This document shows, one piece after another, positions 54,900 through 63,955 of a stretch of DNA of 64,000 bases. The notes under the pieces are model-generated. The model saw only the letters and a list, made by a program, of their open reading frames with translations, was not told the DNA's origin and ran no database searches. Made by a program: the position numbers and the translations under genes. Positions within the stretch are counted from its first letter, which is position 1. The number at the start of each line of letters is the position of its first letter. Source of the stretch: Sedimentisphaera sp050251615 (GTDB lineage Bacteria; Planctomycetota; Phycisphaerae; Sedimentisphaerales; Sedimentisphaeraceae). The stretch covers positions 14,317 to 78,316 of the forward strand of contig JBFWMM010000007.1 of assembly GCA_050251615.1 (NCBI GenBank), read 5' to 3'.

Positions 54900-54943
54900 A
54901 AATAGACTACTCAGACCTTGAGACTTAACAACACCCAGGAAAC

Positions 54944-55852
54944 TTAACGCCGTGCAAAAACAAATCTCTTGACACATTTCCATATGGGAAACCAAATGAA
55001 GTAGAAAACCGCAAATGAAAAGTCATACATAAACAGTTCAAATGAATTCAGATTCTGATATTTCTTCAAATAATAACGATTACCTTTGTGCCTCTGTATG
55101 AGACCGTAGTCTGACTTTTCCGCATGGTCATCATGATAAACGGTAACTTCCCCAAGGAAATATACTCTATAGCCCGCGAGCTTTATGCGAGCTGCCAGTA
55201 TGGGTTCCTCTGCATAAAGAAACGTGTTCTCATCAAACATTTGCGACTCAATAAAAGCTTCTCTGCTTATGACAAAAACACATCCAGCTATATACGCACA
55301 ATCCCCGGTCACCGGATTCCTTGCGGTTAATGTAAAAAATTTGCGCTTGGCTTCCTTAGGGATTAATGGGTAAAACAACCTCGGTATAACATTTCTCATC
55401 CATACCGACTTAATTAACCTGGGGCTCTGATGTTTGCCATTAGCCCCCCTTACATCGGGGCCAATCAGGCCTATATCGGTATTTCCAGCGATAGTTTCAA
55501 TAAGGCGATCTACGATATCGTCGTCCTTATAAACGAGGTCGCAGTTGGAGAAACAGAAATACTTCACATCGAAATGCTGCAGAAGGAACTTTGCGCCAAT
55601 ATTATTCCCTCTGGCGTAGCCATGGTTTTCCTGCTCGGAGAGAAGATAGATCTTGGCATTCTTATCTATGTTTTCTCTGTCATCAACAAGAACCGCACCG
55701 CAGCCGGCTATAATCTCCTGATCGCTTTCCTCTGTTGCAGAGTTGTTTACGATAACAATCTTATTGGGGTAAGAAACCTTTGGAAGCTCCTCATTTATAT
55801 ATTTTATGAGGCGCTCATTGGTCTTATAGTTTACTATTACTATTCCAAGCAT
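54944..55852 (-). CDS. Family 2 glycosyltransferase (rhamnosyltransferase-like)
   Basis: 302 residues. GT-A fold: LGIVIVNYKTNERLIKYI, FSNCDLVY (DxD-like) and IAGCVFVISREAFIESQMFDE. This pattern matches WbbL/RgpF-type rhamnosyltransferases, and the rfbABCD genes in the locus supply dTDP-rhamnose. A single C-terminal hydrophobic stretch may hold it to the membrane. Confidence 0.88.
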   Translation of the reverse strand: MLGIVIVNYKTNERLIKYINEELPKVSYPNKIVIVNNSATEESDQEIIAGCGAVLVDDRENIDKNAKIYLLSEQENHGYARGNNIGAKFLLQHFDVKYFCFSNCDLVYKDDDIVDRLIETIAGNTDIGLIGPDVRGANGKHQSPRLIKSVWMRNVIPRLFYPLIPKEAKRKFFTLTARNPVTGDCAYIAGCVFVISREAFIESQMFDENTFLYAEEPILAARIKLAGYRVYFLGEVTVYHDDHAEKSDYGLIQRHKGNRYYLKKYQNLNSFELFMYDFSFAVFYFIWFPIWKCVKRFVFARR

Positions 55853-55866
55853 ATCAAGTCATACTC

Positions 55867-57417
55867 CTATTTTAAAATCAATTTGCACATAGCAGGACTG
55901 AGCATTTTATCGAACTTAAGTATTTCAAGAAGCAAGACTCTATCTTTTCTGTCAATAAAGAAATAAAAACTCACAAAACAGTATAGCAAAGCAAAGCCGC
56001 CACCGCATACGAACAGCTTTAATACACTGTCTATGTTATACAATAAGCAGAAATAATTCGTTGCTATTACAAAAATAACACATGGAATCAAGCCGGTTGC
56101 TAATGGAAGCCAGACTCTCATTGGATTCATATCAATTAACTTACCAAGGTAAATCGCATTGAACAGCACAGCTTTAATGCATGTACAAACAAACACGGAT
56201 ATCGCCACTCCGTAGATACCCAACCCAGTATATTTTATCAAAAATAATGTCAGCGCAATGTTAATTGCACCCATAATCAAGGTAACTCTTGACGGGACTT
56301 TAATTTTATTCATAGCTTTCAAAACATTGAAAACGAGCCCTGGGGAATACATAAGAATGGTTGCAAATCCCATAATTACCAACAGCTTTTGAAGATCGAC
56401 AAATTCTTCACCCACCCAAAGCGACAGCAATGGCTTTGCAAATCCCGAAACCAATGCCACAAATAATCCATTACCAATAGTTATCAGCTTCGTAAACCTT
56501 TGGAGATGACCCTTGATTATTTCCATATGTCCGTTAGAAACCTGTTCAACCACTACCGGCCCAAACAATTTAAGAACAATCATACTGAACATCTGGGCAA
56601 GCATCATTGCCTGGAACACTATTCCAAACCTGCCGGCTTCTCCGGCCCCTAAGGTTATATTAACAATCATGAGACTCGATTGAAAATACAGAATGCCGCC
56701 GAGCTGGTTAACAAGTACCGAAATACCCATTTCAGCCATCTCTTTGCAGTAAGAGAACCTGAACTGTTTTAAGTTTATTCTAAGTTCAGGCATAAGCTTT
56801 CGCGAAACACCCCAAGCTAATACTATGCCTAAGCAGGCAACAAGTATGTTTGAAAGGCCGACTACAGGCAGGCTCAATCTATGTAACATTAATATTATAA
56901 AGAGGATTTGAGCAGCCTTTCTCACAACGAGAATTATATCACCCAGGAAAAAGCTATGTTTTATGAAAAATGCAACATTAAATGTAGCGGTAACAGATGA
57001 CACCAAAACCCCGGCAGAAAGCGTAATGAAATAAATTCTGACCTGCGCAAGAGCGCCATCAGGGATGTCAAAGAAAACGTCAAGAAACCTTGAAACAATT
57101 AAAACAACAGCAAACCCAAGCAAACTAAGAGAGGCAAGGGCAATAAAACCACTGGTGTAATACCGACTGGCATCCTCAATATCTCCTTTGTAGAAGCTCA
57201 TTGCAGTAAATCGCCCAATCGAAGATGAGAATAAGACAGTAAGCAATCCCAAGTACATACCGACCGAACCAAATAAAGGAACAAATCCATAGTACTCAAC
57301 GCCCAATCTCTTTACTAACATTGAGGTTAAGAAAACGCCAAAGAAGCCGGCAAGACCCACTTGGACAACACTCATACCTACATTAAGCAGCGCATTTTTC
57401 TTTGGTTCTTGTGCCAT
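55867..57417 (-). CDS. wzx: Lipid-linked repeat-unit flippase (Wzx)
   Basis: 516 residues with about 12-14 membrane helices, typical of the Wzx/MVF fold (MSVVQVGLAGFFGVFLTSMLVKRLG, first helix; GRFTAMSFYKGD). ATG 57417 is chosen over an upstream TTG because it lies directly behind the stop of the upstream acetyltransferase gene. It moves undecaprenyl-linked units to the periplasm for Wzy. Confidence 0.9.
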   Translation of the reverse strand: MAQEPKKNALLNVGMSVVQVGLAGFFGVFLTSMLVKRLGVEYYGFVPLFGSVGMYLGLLTVLFSSSIGRFTAMSFYKGDIEDASRYYTSGFIALASLSLLGFAVVLIVSRFLDVFFDIPDGALAQVRIYFITLSAGVLVSSVTATFNVAFFIKHSFFLGDIILVVRKAAQILFIILMLHRLSLPVVGLSNILVACLGIVLAWGVSRKLMPELRINLKQFRFSYCKEMAEMGISVLVNQLGGILYFQSSLMIVNITLGAGEAGRFGIVFQAMMLAQMFSMIVLKLFGPVVVEQVSNGHMEIIKGHLQRFTKLITIGNGLFVALVSGFAKPLLSLWVGEEFVDLQKLLVIMGFATILMYSPGLVFNVLKAMNKIKVPSRVTLIMGAINIALTLFLIKYTGLGIYGVAISVFVCTCIKAVLFNAIYLGKLIDMNPMRVWLPLATGLIPCVIFVIATNYFCLLYNIDSVLKLFVCGGGFALLYCFVSFYFFIDRKDRVLLLEILKFDKMLSPAMCKLILK

Positions 57418-57421
57418 CAAC

Positions 57422-58054
57422 TTAGTTCTTAAAGCCAATTAACAATTTATTAATCAATTCTTCCGATAATCTACAAGTTAAAAAGTCAATATGCTTCACA
57501 CAGGTCTCGCAATCCAGCTTGCTAAAGTCAATATTCATTAATTTATCTACTGTATCGTTATCGAATCTATACTTAATCACCTTTGCAGGATTACCCCCGA
57601 CTATAGCGTAAGGAGGAACATCTTTCACAACATGACTTCTTGCAGCTATGACAGCTCCCTGGCCAACTTTTACTCCACTCATTATCCAGGCATCAAAACC
57701 TATCCAGACATCACTGCCAATCGTGATTGGCCCTTTTGAGTAGCCTTCCCCTTTTTTTCCCGTTCCACAGAAAGTATTGAATGGAAATGTGGAAAGCCTG
57801 TCCATATGATGATTGCCTGCCAGAATAAATTTCACGCCGGATGCAATTGAACAGAAATGCCCTATTTCAAGAAATTCATTGTTATAGTAAAAATCAAGTA
57901 CATCAAGGGTTCCATACGTAAAATTTCCAACCTTAACTTTTTGAGGATTAAAAACTCTACCGGGCACAGTTCTGTTATGAGAATTAGCTTTACGCCATTG
58001 TTTTCTGAATTTTCGCAGTTTGTATTTACTGTCAAGGTAATGCAAAATGCTCAT
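57422..58054 (-). CDS. Xenobiotic-acetyltransferase-type hexapeptide acetyltransferase
   Basis: 210 residues. A beta-helix with ITIGSDVWIGFDAWIMSGVKVGQGAVIAARSHVVKDVPPYAIVGGNPAK-type repeats (about 110-158) and the active His in LAGNHHMDRLSTFPF are characteristic of the CatB/VatD group found in O-antigen loci. It overlaps the pyruvyl-transferase gene by 1 nt. A second sugar O- or N-acetylation is implied. Confidence 0.9.
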   Translation of the reverse strand: MSILHYLDSKYKLRKFRKQWRKANSHNRTVPGRVFNPQKVKVGNFTYGTLDVLDFYYNNEFLEIGHFCSIASGVKFILAGNHHMDRLSTFPFNTFCGTGKKGEGYSKGPITIGSDVWIGFDAWIMSGVKVGQGAVIAARSHVVKDVPPYAIVGGNPAKVIKYRFDNDTVDKLMNIDFSKLDCETCVKHIDFLTCRLSEELINKLLIGFKN

Positions 58055-59259
58055 TATAAAATACCTTTAAGACGATTTGCCACATCTACCACCAGGCACT
58101 TTTTGTAGCTGTCAAGTTTTTCAATACGCTCAGGCATTTGGGCCGAGATGTTGTCCAAACTTGACACAAAGTTTTTCACTTTCATAATCACTTCTTCAGA
58201 AGAATCATTAGTCAATTCGCTCAGATAGCTATAACCGAGCTTGTCCGTGAAGAGGCCTCTAAACTTCCTGCTGTATGCAAGTGGAAGCACCGGCACCCCT
58301 GATGAGTATGCCGCGATGCAACAATGCATTCTTGAACCGAGAAGCCCGCCAAGCCCTGAAATAAATGACTTTGCTTCTACCGGAGAATAGAAAAAAGGTG
58401 CTATTTCGCATTCAGGAAACTCTCTCTGCAGAGCTTTACAAACGTAATAGTCATCACAACTTGAGCCTGTACTGGGACCATGTATATCGTGACCAACCAA
58501 AACTACCTTTTTCCCTGAATCAAGAAGCTGCCCGATAATCTCTCTGACAACTTCCTTATAATCTTCGACCAAGCCAAATTCATTCTTGCCGGTATATCCA
58601 CCACGCCAAAGCAAACCTGACGGGTTCACCCCGATAGTATCGGCTTCTTTTTCGCGTTGTTGGTATTGCATAAAAAAGGCAACATCTATCGTCTCGAAGA
58701 TATCAATATCGGATGTAAGTTCTTTAGCACATTTTGAGCTCAGTGGATCTCTTGAATAAACCATGCTCGCTTTTTTCAACAGCTTCGATGCCCGTGCTTC
58801 TATTTTTTTATCTCTGAAAGGCCCTATCGTCTGAGGAAAGAGAATTAAAGGTTTCCCGAGCTTTAGCGCAAAATTTAAATTCCTCTGAACAGACTCGAAA
58901 CGATTTTGTCCATAGATATCACTGAAGCTATCCCCAAAAGCATTGTCTATAAATAAATCACACGACTTAAATGACTTGTAGTCACAGAACCTTCCCTTTA
59001 GTTCATGCCTCAAGAACCATTTGAGAAGATTTATAACACAGAAGTGCGGTACACTTCTGCTCAATCTTATTCTCACATCTCTCAACTCAGAAGGCACAAC
59101 CCCCACTTGATCATTTCCGCATAAGTAATACTGAAAAGTCAAATTAAGCAACTTTGCTACGTCCTCGAGCACTGAAATACTACCATAGGTAAGAGCGTTA
59201 CACCCCATATTATTAGAAAAAACAGGGCCACTTGTTAAGGCGACTTTATAAGTCTTCAT
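58054..59259 (-). CDS. Polysaccharide pyruvyl transferase (CsaB/WcaK family)
   Basis: 401 residues. Family motifs: GNDQVGVVPSELRDVR, LILFPQTIGPFRDK, VYSRDPLS and the C-terminal SRMHCCIAAYSSGVPVLPLAYSRKF. These enzymes put a ketal-linked pyruvate on a sugar from phosphoenolpyruvate and give the polymer an acidic group. It overlaps the nitroreductase gene by 4 nt, so the two are translationally coupled. Confidence 0.92.
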   Translation of the reverse strand: MKTYKVALTSGPVFSNNMGCNALTYGSISVLEDVAKLLNLTFQYYLCGNDQVGVVPSELRDVRIRLSRSVPHFCVINLLKWFLRHELKGRFCDYKSFKSCDLFIDNAFGDSFSDIYGQNRFESVQRNLNFALKLGKPLILFPQTIGPFRDKKIEARASKLLKKASMVYSRDPLSSKCAKELTSDIDIFETIDVAFFMQYQQREKEADTIGVNPSGLLWRGGYTGKNEFGLVEDYKEVVREIIGQLLDSGKKVVLVGHDIHGPSTGSSCDDYYVCKALQREFPECEIAPFFYSPVEAKSFISGLGGLLGSRMHCCIAAYSSGVPVLPLAYSRKFRGLFTDKLGYSYLSELTNDSSEEVIMKVKNFVSSLDNISAQMPERIEKLDSYKKCLVVDVANRLKGIL

Positions 59260-60203
59260 ACATTTACCTCTGCTCTTTTGTCGTATATACTATCAGATAG
59301 TTCTTTCCTAACAGGGATAACCTTCGGATATTGCTTAACTTGACCTAATGTCACCATTGCAACTGGCAAAAGCCATCTGGGTAAACAAAATCTCTCATTA
59401 AAAGCCAAATCTATTTTTGACCAGAAAAGCCAGCACATTCCCAAACCAAGAGAATGTGCAGTAAGGAGCATGTTCTGTATTGCCGCACCGGCTTCTAAAT
59501 AGCTACAATGTCTTTGCGCAGGTAAGGCGAGTGCTCGCGGGTCAACCAGAATGACAATATTCATTGCAGCTTCTCTCGGAAAGGCGTTGCCTTCTCCAGC
59601 TAACTTCTGACAAAACATGACATCTTCTTCTTTATCAATAACTAAGTATTCAATGTTTTGCCTATTACATCCTGAAGGAGCCCATAAGCCTGCCGTTAAT
59701 ATTTTATCCAAATCTTCTTCTGACACCTTATCTGAAGTGTATGAACGGATTGAGCGCCTAGTTTTGATTAATCTATCCAATATAACCGGTGAATTATCAT
59801 CTACAATTGGTGCGTCTCCGCATCCCCTGTCATCCGCGTAATATTCCTCAAGAATATCATCTGCCCATTTCGATACAATTACATCACTCGCCATAGTCGG
59901 CTTAAAGTTTTCTTTGCAAATTTCATAGCCTTTTATAGTAGAACTCTTATCAAACCTCTTTTTGAATAAAAGTACCTTGTCAACCTGATGAACACGCCTA
60001 AGGATGTCCTTACAGACAAACTTATTGTCTGTATACTTGGCATTAGAAATACTTTCAAAAAAATCTACTTCATCCGCATAGGTATTTTTCAGCACACGTT
60101 TGGCAAAGCTTCGTTGTATGATAGAGTAAGCTTTTTTTCTGATATCTAACTGAAAATAATAAACAGGGCGCAAAACACTCCTGGCAATATCTTTTATCTT
60201 CAC
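59256..60203 (-). CDS. Nitroreductase-family protein with N-terminal extension
   Basis: 315 residues from GTG 60203. An N-terminal part of about 140 residues without known fold is followed by an FMN nitroreductase domain: RRSIRSYTSDKVSEEDLDKI, LWAPSGCNRQNIEYLVI, LEAGAAIQNMLLTAHSLGLGMCW. Coupling to a polysaccharide pyruvyl transferase recurs in other EPS loci as I recall. Its substrate is unknown; a redox step on a sugar or on the pyruvyl group can only be guessed. Confidence 0.82.
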   Translation of the reverse strand: MKIKDIARSVLRPVYYFQLDIRKKAYSIIQRSFAKRVLKNTYADEVDFFESISNAKYTDNKFVCKDILRRVHQVDKVLLFKKRFDKSSTIKGYEICKENFKPTMASDVIVSKWADDILEEYYADDRGCGDAPIVDDNSPVILDRLIKTRRSIRSYTSDKVSEEDLDKILTAGLWAPSGCNRQNIEYLVIDKEEDVMFCQKLAGEGNAFPREAAMNIVILVDPRALALPAQRHCSYLEAGAAIQNMLLTAHSLGLGMCWLFWSKIDLAFNERFCLPRWLLPVAMVTLGQVKQYPKVIPVRKELSDSIYDKRAEVNV

Positions 60204-60224
60204 TACCCAAAACCTTTCCGCTTT

Positions 60225-60737
60225 TTATGCGTCTTTCTCGCTCAAAATAGGCTCCGCAACCGGCCAATCCACAGCGATAGAAGGCTCGTTCCACAAGATA
60301 CCTGCCTCGGCGTCCTTGTTGTATTCGGCTGTGCATTTATAGCTTATCATAGCCGTATCGGATAGTACGGCAAAACCGTGAGCAAAGCCGGCGGGGACAT
60401 AAAGCATCTGTTTATTATCCGAAGTAAGCTCTGCCGCCACCCATTTCCTGTATGTAGGCGAGTCTTTGCGGATATCCACCGCCACATCCCAGATGGCGCC
60501 TTCAAGGCAACGAACAAGTTTGCCCTGGGCATGCGGAGCTCTCTGATAGTGCAGGCCGCGAATCACATCTTTGCACGAAAAGGACTGATTGTCCTGCACG
60601 AAATCTTCTGTAATTCCATTAGCCTTGAATTCAGAGGCCTTATATGTTTCCATAAAGAAACCTCTATCATCAGGGAAAACTCTCGGCGTAACGAGAATCA
60701 CTTCCGGAATTTCCATTTTCTTAAACTCAAACGGCAT
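60225..60737 (-). CDS. rfbC: dTDP-4-dehydrorhamnose 3,5-epimerase
   Basis: 170-residue cupin of normal length. Active-site His in RGLHYQRAPHAQGKLVR and the DDRGFF and VPAGFAHGF motifs are conserved. Third step of dTDP-L-rhamnose synthesis. It overlaps the rfbD end by 11 nt. Confidence 0.95.
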   Translation of the reverse strand: MPFEFKKMEIPEVILVTPRVFPDDRGFFMETYKASEFKANGITEDFVQDNQSFSCKDVIRGLHYQRAPHAQGKLVRCLEGAIWDVAVDIRKDSPTYRKWVAAELTSDNKQMLYVPAGFAHGFAVLSDTAMISYKCTAEYNKDAEAGILWNEPSIAVDWPVAEPILSEKDA

Positions 60738-61605
60738 TTCCGTTTTCCTTTATTTCGTATATTATTTCTCTCAGGGGTTCTGTCCAGTGCTCTGCGGGCA
60801 TTGCAAAATCTCTGTAGGAATCTGTTTTATCTAACATTGAATAGCAAGGCCGTTTGGCGGGCGTAGGATAGTCCGCAGTCCTAATGGGCTTGATTTCAAT
60901 CTCTCTTTCAAGCAGGCCTGTCTCAACGCCAAGCAACATGACATTATATGCAAAATCATACCAACTCGCAACGCCGGCATCAGACCAGTGATACGTGCCG
61001 CACGCAGATTCGTTTAACGCCGCCGCCCAAACTGCTTTTGCGAGAGTCTTAGCGGATGTTGGCGTGCCAATCTGATCGGCAACCACCCCAAGGCTCTTTC
61101 TTTCACCCATAAGCCTGAGCATAGTCTTGACGAAATTAGCTCCATGGGCTGAGTATAGCCAGGATGTACGAATTATGGCATAATTATCAAGCTCGCCTGA
61201 TACGGCAAGCTCTCCTGCGAGCTTCGTTCTGCCGTAAGCGCTGACAGGGCTTGTATTATCTGTTGGAAGATAGGGCCTGCACGAAGTACCATCAAAAACA
61301 TAGTCCGTTGATATGTGTACAAACCTTGCGCCACAATCTCTGGCGGCATGAGCAAGATTTCTTACGCCGGTGCAGTTGACTGAATACGCTAAATCTTCTT
61401 CGGATTCTGCTTTATCAACAGCGGTGTAAGCAGCCGCGTTTATAATCACGTCTGCACAAAAATCGCGCACCGCACTCTCAACCGATGCCTGAGATGTTAT
61501 GTCCAGCTCCGGCAAATCCATTGCCGAGACTTCCGCGCCTTGCGGAGCGGTCGCCAAAAGCTCTGTTCCAAGCTGTCCTCGAAATCCGGCAATAAAGACT
61601 TTCAT
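60727..61605 (-). CDS. rfbD: dTDP-4-dehydrorhamnose reductase
   Basis: 292-residue SDR: Rossmann GFRGQLGTE, AAYTAVDKAE, STDYVFDG, YGRTK (Tyr-x3-Lys) and RTSWLYS. It makes dTDP-L-rhamnose with NAD(P)H. Overlaps rfbA by 4 nt. Confidence 0.95.
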   Translation of the reverse strand: MKVFIAGFRGQLGTELLATAPQGAEVSAMDLPELDITSQASVESAVRDFCADVIINAAAYTAVDKAESEEDLAYSVNCTGVRNLAHAARDCGARFVHISTDYVFDGTSCRPYLPTDNTSPVSAYGRTKLAGELAVSGELDNYAIIRTSWLYSAHGANFVKTMLRLMGERKSLGVVADQIGTPTSAKTLAKAVWAAALNESACGTYHWSDAGVASWYDFAYNVMLLGVETGLLEREIEIKPIRTADYPTPAKRPCYSMLDKTDSYRDFAMPAEHWTEPLREIIYEIKENGNAV

Positions 61606-62471
61606 TTCAGAAGTCCTTTCAGGTATGTCCCATAGCTGCTTTTGCCAAGTGAGTCTATAGCTTTTACCAGATGGTTCTTACCTATCCAACCCTTTTCAAA
61701 GGCTATTTCTTCCAAGCATGCAACTTTAAGACCGGTTCTGTGCTCAATGGTAGCAACAAAATTAGCTGCTTCAATCAGGGATTCGTGGGTGCCGGTATCG
61801 AGCCAGGCAGCTCCTCTGGAGAACATCTCAACTCCAAGCTCATGCTTTTCAAGATAAGTTCTGTTTATATCCGTTATCTCAAGCTCGCCTCTGGGGGAAG
61901 GGGTTATGAACTTAGCTATATCCACAACCTGTTCGTCGTAAAAATATAGACCTGTTACGGCATAGTTGGAACGCGGGTTAACAGGCTTTTCCTCTATTGT
62001 AAGTGCATTGAAATCCTTATCGAATTCCACGACGCCGTATCTCTCCGGGTCATTCACTCTGTATGCAAAAACCGTTGCGCCGGAAGTTGCAAGCGAGGCT
62101 TTCTCAAGCTTTTTAGTAAGACCGTACCCGTAGAAGATGTTGTCGCCGAGAATAAGGCAGCTTGGTGCGCCGTTTATGAATTTCTCGCCTATAATAAACG
62201 CCTGTGCAAGGCCGTCCGGGCTTGGCTGAACGGCATACTCGAGGCTGATTCCCCACTGACTGCCGTCTCCGAGAAGCTCGCGAAAACGCGGCGTATCTTC
62301 AGGCGTGGATATAATCAGAATCTCCGTGATGCCGGCAAGCATAAGCGTGCTGAGCGGGTAGTAGATCATCGGCTTATCGTAAACAGGCAACAGCTGCTTG
62401 CTGACCACCCGAGTTACGGGATAAAGCCTCGTGCCTGAGCCGCCGGCGAGTATGATTCCTTTTCGTTTCAC
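61602..62471 (-). CDS. rfbA: Glucose-1-phosphate thymidylyltransferase
   Basis: 289 residues, family length. N-terminal KGIILAGGSGTRLYPVT, LGDNIFYG, and EEKPVNPRSNYAVTGLYFYD are typical. First step of the dTDP-rhamnose pathway. The start is GTG 62471; there is no ribosome site because AT-rich repeat sequence of the neighbouring four-helix-bundle unit reaches right up to it. Confidence 0.95.
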   Translation of the reverse strand: MKRKGIILAGGSGTRLYPVTRVVSKQLLPVYDKPMIYYPLSTLMLAGITEILIISTPEDTPRFRELLGDGSQWGISLEYAVQPSPDGLAQAFIIGEKFINGAPSCLILGDNIFYGYGLTKKLEKASLATSGATVFAYRVNDPERYGVVEFDKDFNALTIEEKPVNPRSNYAVTGLYFYDEQVVDIAKFITPSPRGELEITDINRTYLEKHELGVEMFSRGAAWLDTGTHESLIEAANFVATIEHRTGLKVACLEEIAFEKGWIGKNHLVKAIDSLGKSSYGTYLKGLLK

Positions 62472-62491
62472 AGTTTTAAGTTTTCTGTTTT

Positions 62492-62896
62492 AGGTTTTAA
62501 GTTTCAGGTTGCAGAAAGGCGTAACACCCTGGCAAACCCGTATATTAGCTTTTTGACGCTATCTATTTCTACTAACAACTCTTCAATCTTCTCAGTTTCA
62601 GCAAATCCAAGCTCTTTTGCTACAAGCAACTGACACTCAACCTCGAAAGCCGAACCGATTGCTATATCTAAAAACCTGACGAAATCAGCGTTACTGCCTC
62701 TTCCTGCCCCCTCTGCAATGTTCGAGGAAACAGAAACAGCGGCTCGTCTTACCTGAGAAACCAAGCCGTATTTTTCGTTTTCCGGAAAACTCTGTGTTAC
62801 TTTATACAACTTCGGGATAAAGTCAAAGGAAGCTTTCCAAGCGGTTATTTTCTTATAGTCTTGCACTTACTACTTATAACTTACTACTTATAACCT
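62492..62896. mobile_element. Repeat-bounded unit with a four-helix-bundle gene inside the rfb operon
   Basis: The end at 62492-62502 (AGGTTTTAAGT) is an inverted copy of 62886-62896 (AGGTTATAAGT on the minus strand), 10 of 11 identical. Around them are further related units: TTTTAAG-type repeats at 62472-62502 and a perfect direct repeat of 14 bp (62866-62879 and 62880-62893). The enclosed gene's stop (62504-62506) and start (62864-62866) almost touch the repeats. The unit fills the gap between rfbB and rfbA. Confidence 0.6.
62504..62866 (-). CDS. Four-helix-bundle protein (S23/IVS-encoded family)
   Basis: 120 residues, GTG start at 62866. The family pattern is clear: YKKITAWKASFDFIPKLYKVTQSFP, YGLVSQVRRAAVSVSSNIAEG (hallmark R-R-A-x-V-S-x-x-x-N-I-A-E-G), FLDIAIGSAFEVECQLLVAKELG. 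Relatives are encoded in 23S rRNA intervening sequences and in many loci of unknown role, sometimes in diversity-generating systems. No ribosome site exists; the GTG lies in the terminal repeat. Its place between rfbB and rfbA suggests an inserted passenger gene co-transcribed with the operon. Confidence 0.88.
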   Translation of the reverse strand: MQDYKKITAWKASFDFIPKLYKVTQSFPENEKYGLVSQVRRAAVSVSSNIAEGAGRGSNADFVRFLDIAIGSAFEVECQLLVAKELGFAETEKIEELLVEIDSVKKLIYGFARVLRLSAT

Positions 62897-62904
62897 GAGA
62901 CTTA

Positions 62905-63954
62905 TCACTTGTTCCCCAGTCTCTCCCCCGCATATTTACCTTCGCGAATCGGCCTCCACCACCAGTCATTATCAAGGTACCACTGAACAGTCTTCCTGAT
63001 ACCGCTCTCGAATGTCTCTTCCGGCTGCCAGCCGAGCTGCTCTTTTATCTTTGTTGCATCGATGGCATAGCGTTTGTCGTGCCCGGGGCGGTCTGTTACG
63101 AATGTAATAAGCTCTCTTCTCGGCTTATCGGCCGGCACAAGCTCATCAAGGACATCGCAAACAGTCTGCACTACCTCTATATTCTGCTTCTCGTTATTGC
63201 CGCCCACATTATAAGACTCGCCCGCGCGCCCTTTTTCAAGTACCGTACAAAGCGCTCTGGCATGGTCGTCAACATAAAGCCAATCACGAACATTATCCCC
63301 CTTGCCGTAAACCGGCAGGGGCTTGCCGTCAAGCGCGTTGAGTATGATCAGAGGTATCAGCTTTTCGGGGAAGTGGTATGGGCCGTAATTGTTTGAGCAA
63401 TTTGTAAGCAGCACCGGCAGTCCGTATGTATGATACCACGCCATAACAAGATGGTCTGACGATGCCTTGCTCGCAGAATATGGCGAGCGCGGATCGTAAG
63501 ATGTAAGCTCGGTGAAGAAGCCTTCATCGCCGAGGCTGCCGTAAACCTCGTCTGTGGATATATGCTGGAAGCGGAAAACTCGCTTGGCATCATCGCCGAG
63601 ACTGTCATAGTAGCGTTTGGAGATATCAAGCAGATTGTAGGTGCCGATGATGTTTGTCTCAATAAAAGCGGCAGGGCCATCAATCGACCTGTCCACATGT
63701 GATTCCGCCGCGAGGTGCATAATCGCATCAGGCTTGTACTCATCGAAGATGCGTTCTATCGCAGGCTTGTTGCAAATGTCAGCTTGGACAAAACTGTAGC
63801 GAGGCGAATCTTCGACCTCTTTAAGCGAAGTGAGATTGCCCGCGTAGGTCAGCTTGTCAAGATTGAGAACGGCATGCTGCGTCTCACTGATAAGGTACCT
63901 TATGAGCGCCGAGCCGATAAAGCCGGCGCCGCCTGTTACGATGATTCTCTTCAA
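62905..63954 (-). CDS. rfbB: dTDP-glucose 4,6-dehydratase
   Basis: 349 residues from TTG 63954 (GGAAGG 7 nt upstream). Rossmann GGAGFIGSAL, catalytic STDEVYGSLGDEGFF (Thr-Asp-Glu), YSASK (Tyr-x3-Lys) and NNYGPYHFPEKLIPLII. Second step of the dTDP-rhamnose pathway. It starts 1 nt after the stop of a partial upstream gene. Confidence 0.95.
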   Translation of the reverse strand: MKRIIVTGGAGFIGSALIRYLISETQHAVLNLDKLTYAGNLTSLKEVEDSPRYSFVQADICNKPAIERIFDEYKPDAIMHLAAESHVDRSIDGPAAFIETNIIGTYNLLDISKRYYDSLGDDAKRVFRFQHISTDEVYGSLGDEGFFTELTSYDPRSPYSASKASSDHLVMAWYHTYGLPVLLTNCSNNYGPYHFPEKLIPLIILNALDGKPLPVYGKGDNVRDWLYVDDHARALCTVLEKGRAGESYNVGGNNEKQNIEVVQTVCDVLDELVPADKPRRELITFVTDRPGHDKRYAIDATKIKEQLGWQPEETFESGIRKTVQWYLDNDWWWRPIREGKYAGERLGNK

Positions 63955-63955
63955 A

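Noticed and set aside
62866..62893. CRISPR-like or tandem repeat array at the four-helix-bundle gene
   Set aside because: Only two adjacent 14-bp copies without spacers; explained better as terminal repeats of the unit.
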